The notes under the pieces were generated by a model that worked only from the letters and a program-made list of their open reading frames with translations, had not been told where the DNA came from and did no database searches. A program made the position numbers and the translations under genes. Below, in pieces: positions 57,396-64,000 of a DNA stretch of 64,000 nt (position 1 is its first letter; each line of letters starts with the position of its first letter). This DNA is from JAFEDN01 sp963712715 (lineage in GTDB: Bacteria; Pseudomonadota; Gammaproteobacteria; Coxiellales; Coxiellaceae): the NCBI GenBank assembly GCA_963712715.1, contig CAVQJI010000034.1, forward strand, positions 62,001 to 126,000. Direction: 5' to 3'.

Positions 57396-57628
57396 CCGGA
57401 AATATGAGTTAAGCCGAGGAATCGCAGGGAGTCACTCAAAGTGCCTAACGCTGCACTGTCTTTGGGTCTGACGGGGGTACTGCTTTTTAGAAAAAATATC
57501 TCTAAACGTTCTCAAACCGGTTTTCTCTCTGACCGCTTCTCCCAAAAAAGGGGACCCCCGCCAGCCCCAAAGCCAGTTCCGCTGTGACTCTTCTCGTTGA
57601 TGCCTCGGCTTAACTCATATTTCCTCCG
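57396..57628. repeat. Long imperfect inverted repeat upstream of infA
   Basis: Outer arms share AAATATGAGTTAAGCCGAGG at 57400-57419 and its exact complement at 57603-57622. A second pairing inside (57451-57479 with 57551-57580) has mismatches. The whole folds as a 233-bp hairpin-like element and fills most of the 458-bp gap between infA and the GH3 gene. No gene or target duplication is seen. Confidence 0.75.
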
Positions 57629-57762
57629 CAAATGCGCTCTCTTATGGTCTGATTTTCTGAGTGAAACGCATTTCCGGAAGTGGGTTCAGGAACATAAAAA
57701 TGAATCGTTTAATGGTAATAAAATAGTATTCCTGGTAAACTATCGAAGTTTTTTATTAAGTT

Positions 57763-59164
57763 ATGGATAACACAATGATTAAAATCCTTCGTTTTTCTCT
57801 GTTTATAGTTATCATGGTTTCTTCTGTGTTGGGCTTGAGCGGGTGTAAGCCTGCGAAGCCAAAAACTGAAAATTGTACTGACATTATCTCTGCGGTTCTT
57901 TGCCAGAAAATCGGCCAACTATTGATTGTGGGTTTTGGCAATATGGATCATGACGATCAGGATAAAATTACCTGGAATGATCCCGAATGGAACGCAATTC
58001 AAAAAAATTCCTATATCGCCCGTGACATTTGCCGATTGGCATGTCGGCGGTGTATTTATTTCCGGGGCGAAATCCGTGACCCGCTTACCGGAGTAGCGAT
58101 AAGGGAACGTAATATTGAAAATGATGTTCAACTGGCGCAGTTGAGCCGCGATTTACAGGCCTATAATGCTAAAGTTGGGTTGCGAGGGACCATCTGCCAT
58201 CGCTGCCGTTAATTATTTCCATCGATCAGGAGGGAGGTATCGTTAACCCTCTGTATTTTGACCACGATTTACCCAATTTTACCCCCCAGTCTTTGGGCAA
58301 ATACGAAACCATGAATATGAATGATCCCCAGAAACATCAGGCGGCATTAGCTTTTACGAATAATTTCGGCAAACTAACCGGCGCCTCATTGCGAAAATAC
58401 GGCATTAATCTTGATTTCGCTCCTGATGTGGATGTTGACATTAATCCGGTAAATCCTATCATTGGTGGATTATCGCGGAGCTTTTCGGATAACCCCGGGA
58501 TTGTCGCCAGTCAGGCCGGCCAATTCCTCACCGGACTTCACAGTAGCCATATTCTGGCGACTCTAAAACATTTTCCCGGCCACGGCAGTTCCTCCGGCGA
58601 CACACACAAGGCTTTGGTGGACGTGACTGACACTTATCAAATGGATAAGGAATTAATGCCGTATAAAATTCTAATTGGTCAAGGCTATGATGATTTTATA
58701 ATGAGTACCCACGTCATTAATGGGCAAATTGATCGTTCCCAATGTCTGGCGGGAGACCCCAACGATCCGCAAACCTGGTGTCCGGGAACCATGTCCCGGA
58801 AAACCCTCTACTGGTTTATTGAGAAATCAGCTACATTTTAACGGCGTTATTATTTCCGATGATATGGGAATGGCAGACGATTGCCCAGCATTACCCGCTC
58901 CCGGTTGCGCTCGAAAAAGGGTTAAACGCAGGGGTAGATATGTTTATTGTATCCAATCACGAAGGCGACCGCACGGGAGAATTTGTCAATACCATCGCCC
59001 GGCTGGTTCGCGATGGTAAAGTCCCCGAAAGCCGGATTAATGAGCCTATCAACGTGTTGTCGCCGTCAAGCAGCGCATTGCGAATGCGCCAACGCCTGGT
59101 AATTATTAACAAAGGCATGGTAAGCGGGAAATTCTTAACCGAATGCCATCGTCTTTCACAGTGA
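57763..59164 (+). pseudogene. GH3 beta-N-acetylhexosaminidase-like lipoprotein, frameshifted
   Basis: NagZ-type glycosidase of peptidoglycan recycling or chitin-like substrates. Residues 1-25 are a lipoprotein signal ending LSGC, so this enzyme would be membrane-anchored in the periplasm, unlike cytosolic NagZ. The GH3 barrel is visible: IISIDQEGG, KHFPGHGSSSGDTHKAL with catalytic His, and nucleophile Asp in ISDDMGM. Reading it needs about four to five frame changes (near 58030, 58075, 58185, 58820 and 58870). Its end overlaps the convergent Sel1-OTU gene by 9 bases. Confidence 0.8.
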
Positions 59165-61251
59165 CATAATCGATCGTTGGGGATTTCTATTCATACGGTG
59201 ACCTAAAGAAATAGTAGGCATTCGTAAATTGTAATGATTCTTTATATCCTCTGCTTTTTTTTGAAAATTAGTATAGATTAAGTGTATTGTTGGTTTCTCT
59301 AAATCACCCAACTCAATAGTCGTATTTTCTACATACAAACGATAATTCTCTTCCAGCAATTTAAATATCGCCCTAATTTCAATTTCTCCACCCCAAAAAG
59401 TTTCCTTTCGCAGTTTGGTTACATAGTCATTTTCTGTAATAAATCCTTTTAATTCCGAATCACTATCAATATAATTAGCTACCTTTTGTCGAAAATACCG
59501 ATTAATTAATTGATACAAAAAGTCAGTGTCTCCTTGCTTACTGATTAAGGAGGTATCATTAGTGTTTAAAAATGCCTGTATTCTGTTTTTAAATCTATCC
59601 CCATGTTCTGTAAATAATTTAGCATCTTTGCTATCAGAAACGAATAAACTGTTAAATGCTGAACGATATTTTTCAGGATTGTGTAAAACCGGCGCCAAAA
59701 CACCAATGGCGACAGACCAGAACAAACAACTGCCATCACCTGGAACTTTTAATTCAGTACCTACCGGCAAATAAGAATTTTCAATTGGCGGCGGCTGATT
59801 AGGCAACCTATATCTGAACGTTTCAGCTACAGATGGATGGCTGGTTTTATTTTCTTTAGGTTTCGGAGGGCTATCACTTTCATTAGTTTGACCCTCCAGG
59901 GTCTTGCGTTTAGAACCTCTACCTGTCAATGAGGATTGAGTTGTACTCTCTCTTAAAATAGAGAATAGATCTCTAGCAAGAGAGGGTCGTTTTACTAATA
60001 ATTCTCCGATTGCTTTGCCAGCCTGATCATTGCCTTGCTCAACAGCCCTAATATACCAAACCATCGCCTGTTGTTCGTCCTTTTCTAAACCGAAACCTTG
60101 TTCATAGCATTTTCCCAGATTGAAAAGTGCTTCCTTGTGTTTATTTTCGGCAGCCTTACGCCACCAGTGAACGGTTTCTTCTCTCTGATCACGACTAAAA
60201 TAAATCTTGCTCAGTTCAAATTGGGCTTCTACATGATTTCGGCCACCGGCTTTGCGGTACCACTGAATTGCCAGTTCTTCATCTTGCCTTGCCCCTTCAC
60301 CGTTATGATAACAACGAGCTATCCTGAATTCAGCTTTTGATAATGATGAACATGGCGGCTGCGAGTTATTGGTGGCAGCTTTCATCCACAAATTAAAAGC
60401 AGATACTGGATTTTTTTCTACATGAACACCTTCATAATATAGAGAAGCTAAATCGAATTGGGCATCCGGATGACCGTTTTCGAGCAGCCTGTCGTAGCCA
60501 GCCAATGGCCTCCTTTTCATCTCTTGGCCCACCTTTACCCTCCATAACACAGTGGGCAAAATAGTACTGGGCGTCTTTATCTCCTTGGTTTGCAGCCTCT
60601 TTGTACCCGCAATAGGCTTGCCTTGGATTTTTATTTTGACCTATTCCCTTCTCATTACAGTAGGCCCAAAAAAATTGAGCCTCGGCATGTTTTTGTTCAG
60701 CAGCACTATGAAACCATTCCGATGCCTCTTTCTTTTTTAGGTACCCCTATGCCATAGAAATAACACTTGGCTAATTCAAATTGAGCATCACGGTGTCTGT
60801 TCAATGCAGCTTTCAGATACCATTCAGCAGCTTTCTCTTCACTCTGTAATGTTCCTTTAGCAAAGGCATAACACTTGGCTAATTCATATTGAGCATACGA
60901 ACATTCTTCATCATCAGCAGCCTGGCTAAATAAACGAAACGCCTGTTTCTCATCCTTGGGAACTCCTTGACCTTTAGCATAGCGTGAACCTAAATAATAT
61001 CGTGCCATTGAATGCCCCTGGTTGGCTGCTTTTTGAAACCAGGAAACCGCTTCACGATCATTTTTTTGTACCCCGCCTTTTCCACTTTCACAACGTAAAG
61101 CCATCTTATACTGAGCTTCTCGATGTCCCAGATCGGCAGCCTTTTTAAACCATTTTGTCGCCTCGTTCTCGTCTTGCTTGACTATATTATTACCCATCTC
61201 ATAGTCTCTACCTTTACTATAATATAGTAGTTGCTCGGTCGTTGGTTTCAT
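59156..61251 (-). pseudogene. Sel1-repeat protein with C-terminal OTU-type cysteine protease, two frameshifts
   Basis: Start at 61251 after CAGGAG. The first frame (to 60706) carries about five Sel1 repeats of 36 aa (AAEQ/GHREAQYKMAL type). The frame then shifts near 60735 and again near 60510, with repeats continuing. A Ser/Thr/Lys-rich linker leads to an OTU domain (about 59200-59775): the catalytic-cysteine motif PGDGSCLFWSV (Cys codon 59726-59728) and a C-terminal HYN histidine with the WGGEIEI stretch between. OTU proteases cleave ubiquitin chains, so a host-directed deubiquitinase is a fair inference. The frame breaks, each of one base or so, may be errors. Confidence 0.8.
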
Positions 61252-61473
61252 ATAGACTCCTGTCAATAATTTTCCAAAATAATGTGATGATTTAAAAAAA
61301 TTAAATTAATACCATAGTAATGTCAAATCAAAATTAAAAACCATAATTTTTGGTTGCTAGATAATAACTTTATTCTGTTATACGATAGTTACGGTAGTGT
61401 CTAAATTTAGTGCTCAAGGATATTTTTTCCTCTGAGCTTTTTAAAATTCAGTTTTTAACAAGGAAGTTTCTAT

Positions 61474-64000
61474 ATGAAATCACTAGAAGAATTATCTGAA
61501 AAAAGGGTTGATTGGTATCGCAATGGCGCTGAACAGGGATATCCACAAGCCCAATATAATCTGGGTCTATGCTATGCCCAAGGTAAGCAGGTATTAAGAG
61601 ATGATAAGGAAGCTGTCTATTGGTATCGTAAAGCTGCTGAGCAAGGACATACAAAGGCCCAATATAATTTAGCTGTGTGTTATTTATGGGGCACAGGTAT
61701 ACAGAGAGATTTGAAAGAAGCCATCCGCTGGTACGTCGAGGCCGCTAAACGGCGGCATCAAGAAGCTCAACATTGGTTAGGTAAGATCTATGAATATGGT
61801 ATAGGAGGCGTACCGAAGGATGAGCAAGTAGCCATCAGTTGGTATCGCCAGGCCGCTGAACAGGGGCATCAGGCAAGCCAATATTGGCTGGGTTTGCGCT
61901 ATGCCGATGGTACTAAGGGTATAGTGAAAAATGATGAAGAAGCGGCTGTTTGGTACCGCAAAGCGGCTGAGCAAGGACATCAAGAGGCTCAATATCGTTT
62001 GGGTTTGCACTATGCTTGGGGTAAAGGTGTACCGAAGGATGAAAAAGAAGCCGCCAATTGGAATCGCAAGGCAGCTGAACAGGGGTTTTGGGAAGCCCAA
62101 TATTGGCTGGGCGTAGACTATTTCTATGGCAGAGGAGGCGTATCGAAGGATGAAAAAGAAGCCGTCACTTGGTACCGCAAAGCTGCTGAGCAAGGACATC
62201 AAGAAGCTCAATATCGTTTGGGTATGTGCTATGCCTGTGGTGAAGGTGTACCGAAGGATGAAAAAGAAGCCGTCAATTGGTATCGCAAGGCCGCTGAATG
62301 GGGGCATCAGGAAGCCCAATATCGTTTGGGTTTTTGCTATTCCTTTGGTGAAGGCGTATCGAAGGATGAAAAAGAAGCCGTCACTTGGTATCGCAAGGCC
62401 GCTGAACAGGGGCATCAAGGAGCCCAATGTCGTCTGGGTGTGTACTATTTTTTTGGTGTAGGCGTACTGAAGGATGAAGAAGAAGCTATCAGCTGGTACC
62501 GCAAAGCTGCTGAGCAAGGACATCAAGAGGCCCAATATTATTTGGCCGAGTGCTATAAAAATGGTACAGGCGTACTGAAGGATGAAAAAGAAGCCGTCAA
62601 TTGGTATCGCAGGGCTGCTGAACAAGGGCATCAGGAAGCCCAGTTTTTTCTAGGTTCTTCTTATGTCCTTGGTATAGGGGTAGTGGAGGATGCAAAAGAA
62701 GCCGTTGTCTGGTATCGCAAGGCCGCTGAACAGGGGCATAAGGGGGCCCAGTTTCTTCTAGGTTTTTCTTATGCCAATGGTATGGGGGTAGTGAAGGATG
62801 ACGAGGAAGCCGCTGTTTGGTACCGCAAAGCGGCTGAGCAAGGACATCGAGAGTCCCAATATAATTTGGCCGTGCGCTATCAAGATGGTAGAGGCGTACC
62901 ACAGGATGAAAAAGAAGCCGTCAGTTGGTATCGCAAGGCAGCTGCACAGGGGCATCAGGAAGCTCAATATCGTTTGGGTGTACGCTATGCCCATGCTGAA
63001 GGCGTGCCAAAGGATGAAAAAGAAGCCATCAGTTGGTACCGCAAGGCCGCTGAACAGGGGTATCAGGAAGCTCAATATCGTTTGGGTACACGCTATGAAG
63101 ATGGTAGAGGCGTACCGAAGGATGAAAAAGAAGCTGTCAGTTGGTATCGCAAGGCTGCTGAACAGGGGCAGGGGCATCGGAACGCCCAGTATTGTCTAGG
63201 TTTGTGTTATGCCAATGGTACGGGTGTACCGAAGGATGAAAAAGAAGCCGCTTTTTGGTACCGCAAAGCTGCTGAGCAGGAACATCAAGAGGCTCAATAT
63301 TATTTGGCCACGCACTGTGAAGATGGTAGAGGCACACCAAAGAATGAAGAAGAAGCCGTCAGTTGGTACCGCAAGGCCGCTGAACAGGGGCATCGAGAAG
63401 CTCAATATCGACTTGGGGTGTGCTATGCCGAGGGTAGAGGCATACTGAAGGATGAAAAAGAGGCCATCAATTGGTACCTCAAGGCCGCTGAACAAGAGGA
63501 GTCCCACCGCCCATATCGCCGTCCGCTGTCGTTCCGCCGCCCGGTGTTGTCCCGCCCGGTCAAACGAGGGCATAAGGAAGCCCAGTATCGTTTGGGTGTG
63601 TGCTATGCGGAGGGTACAGGCGTTCTGAAGGATGAAAAAGAAGCTAATAGCTGGTATCTCAAAGCCGCCGAAAATGATTATTTGAAAGCCCAAATTGCTA
63701 TCGCTAAACGTTGTGTTCAAGGACTCTATGAACCAGGATCGAAAAGGAAATTTTTCGAGCAGCCCTTCTATTTCGCTTTTTCTAATTCTGATAAACAGGA
63801 AGTGCAGGAATCAGAAGCAATTTTCTGGTACGGGAAAGCCATCCGACAAGAAGAAAACCATGAAGTAATAAAAGAGATCGGGCATTTATTGACAAAAAAT
63901 CCTTTATTTGTCAAAGGTTTTCTTTCTACTTTAGGAAGGGAAGAAACTAAAGAGATTGATTGGTATCACGAGCTAGCTGAACGAAATGATGCAGAGACTC
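61474..64000 (+). CDS. Long Sel1-repeat protein (3' end cut by window)
   Basis: Open from ATG 61474, after AAGGAAG, to the window end: 842 codons with no stop. About 20 Sel1 units of 36-37 residues follow each other (AAEQGHQEAQYRLG, then GVPKDEKEAVSWYRK). The units are highly alike also at DNA level, with a 108-111 base period. Sel1 helical repeats bind proteins and are common in host-interaction factors of intracellular bacteria. From about residue 750 the repeats decay into a distinct C-terminal region (FFEQPFYFAF). No signal peptide is seen. Divergent from the Sel1-OTU gene with 222 bp between. Confidence 0.85.
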   Translation, partial: MKSLEELSEKRVDWYRNGAEQGYPQAQYNLGLCYAQGKQVLRDDKEAVYWYRKAAEQGHTKAQYNLAVCYLWGTGIQRDLKEAIRWYVEAAKRRHQEAQHWLGKIYEYGIGGVPKDEQVAISWYRQAAEQGHQASQYWLGLRYADGTKGIVKNDEEAAVWYRKAAEQGHQEAQYRLGLHYAWGKGVPKDEKEAANWNRKAAEQGFWEAQYWLGVDYFYGRGGVSKDEKEAVTWYRKAAEQGHQEAQYRLGMCYACGEGVPKDEKEAVNWYRKAAEWGHQEAQYRLGFCYSFGEGVSKDEKEAVTWYRKAAEQGHQGAQCRLGVYYFFGVGVLKDEEEAISWYRKAAEQGHQEAQYYLAECYKNGTGVLKDEKEAVNWYRRAAEQGHQEAQFFLGSSYVLGIGVVEDAKEAVVWYRKAAEQGHKGAQFLLGFSYANGMGVVKDDEEAAVWYRKAAEQGHRESQYNLAVRYQDGRGVPQDEKEAVSWYRKAAAQGHQEAQYRLGVRYAHAEGVPKDEKEAISWYRKAAEQGYQEAQYRLGTRYEDGRGVPKDEKEAVSWYRKAAEQGQGHRNAQYCLGLCYANGTGVPKDEKEAAFWYRKAAEQEHQEAQYYLATHCEDGRGTPKNEEEAVSWYRKAAEQGHREAQYRLGVCYAEGRGILKDEKEAINWYLKAAEQEESHRPYRRPLSFRRPVLSRPVKRGHKEAQYRLGVCYAEGTGVLKDEKEANSWYLKAAENDYLKAQIAIAKRCVQGLYEPGSKRKFFEQPFYFAFSNSDKQEVQESEAIFWYGKAIRQEENHEVIKEIGHLLTKNPLFVKGFLSTLGREETKEIDWYHELAERNDAET
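61501..63700 (+). repeat. Tandem 108-111 bp coding repeats
   Basis: Units share long identical strings such as GGTACCGCAAAGCTGCTGAG and GGTATCGCAAGGCCGCTGAA. About 20 units occur in phase with the protein repeats. Confidence 0.85.
63496..63567 (+). other. 72-bp GC-rich in-frame insertion in a Sel1 unit
   Basis: Between GCTGAACAA and GGGCAT of a standard repeat lie 24 extra codons rich in Arg and Pro (RPYRRPLSFRRPVLSRPV). The segment is far richer in G+C than the surrounding gene and keeps frame. Origin unknown. Confidence 0.75.

Noticed and set aside
61501..63700. Regular 108-bp repeats as a CRISPR-like or satellite array
   Set aside because: The repeats are in phase with a single open frame and encode Sel1 units.

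Overview
The window looks like a chromosome segment of a gammaproteobacterium, probably a Legionellales (Coxiella/Aquicella-like) host-associated or intracellular lineage. This is inference. The evidence is gammaproteobacterial housekeeping genes (guaB-guaA-tadA, ppa, pyrD, clpA/infA, and the order uvrC-pgsA-tRNA Gly-Cys-Leu also known from E. coli) mixed with eukaryote-like proteins: ankyrin proteins, Sel1-repeat proteins, an OTU-type cysteine protease, a YopT-like cysteine protease and a Rab-like domain. Many palindromic intergenic repeats interrupt this background.

Layout. (1) About 1-15.8 kb is a surface-polysaccharide locus. manC, gmd and rmd give GDP-D-rhamnose. Three glycosyltransferases, a sugar 3-transaminase, a Wzm/Wzt ABC exporter, a frameshifted UDP-glucose dehydrogenase and a UDP-glucuronate epimerase complete it. 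It resembles the D-rhamnan common-antigen locus of Pseudomonas, and a degenerate ISAs1-type insertion sequence lies inside. (2) 15.8-21 kb holds a 203-bp MITE, an SDR, an APC permease and a large ankyrin protein ending in a degenerate Rab-like domain. (3) 21-29 kb has guaB-guaA-tadA, then DUF2442-ppa-putA with overlapping start/stop codons. (4) 29-32 kb is a tandem array of three pesticin/T4-lysozyme-like muramidases. (5) 32-38 kb has yccA, tRNA-Ser, a heavily frameshifted uvrC, a protease-ankyrin protein with a slippery site, pgsA and three tRNAs. (6) 38-42 kb holds a sugar porter, a MATE exporter and an ankyrin protein. (7) 42-52 kb is a leucine-degradation set (ivd, thiolase, mccB, mccA) split by a very divergent P1B-type ATPase. 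(8) 52-59 kb has pyrD, clpA, infA and a GH3 hexosaminidase lipoprotein. (9) 59-64 kb holds two divergent Sel1 genes, one ending in an OTU domain, the other a long repeat protein running off the window.

Two cross-cutting themes stand out. First, seven genes (transposase, ugd, putA, uvrC, clpA, the GH3 gene, Sel1-OTU) carry frameshifts while their residues stay conserved, and an eighth (protease-ankyrin) has a possible slippage site; either genes are decaying or the assembly has local indel errors. Second, at least five copies of one palindromic core occur, and four sit inside longer inverted arms that differ at each locus.

The strongest candidates for new biology are the ankyrin/pseudo-Rab protein, the P-type ATPase-like protein lacking key catalytic motifs, the protease-ankyrin protein with a -1 slippery heptamer, the Sel1-OTU protein, and the nested palindromes.
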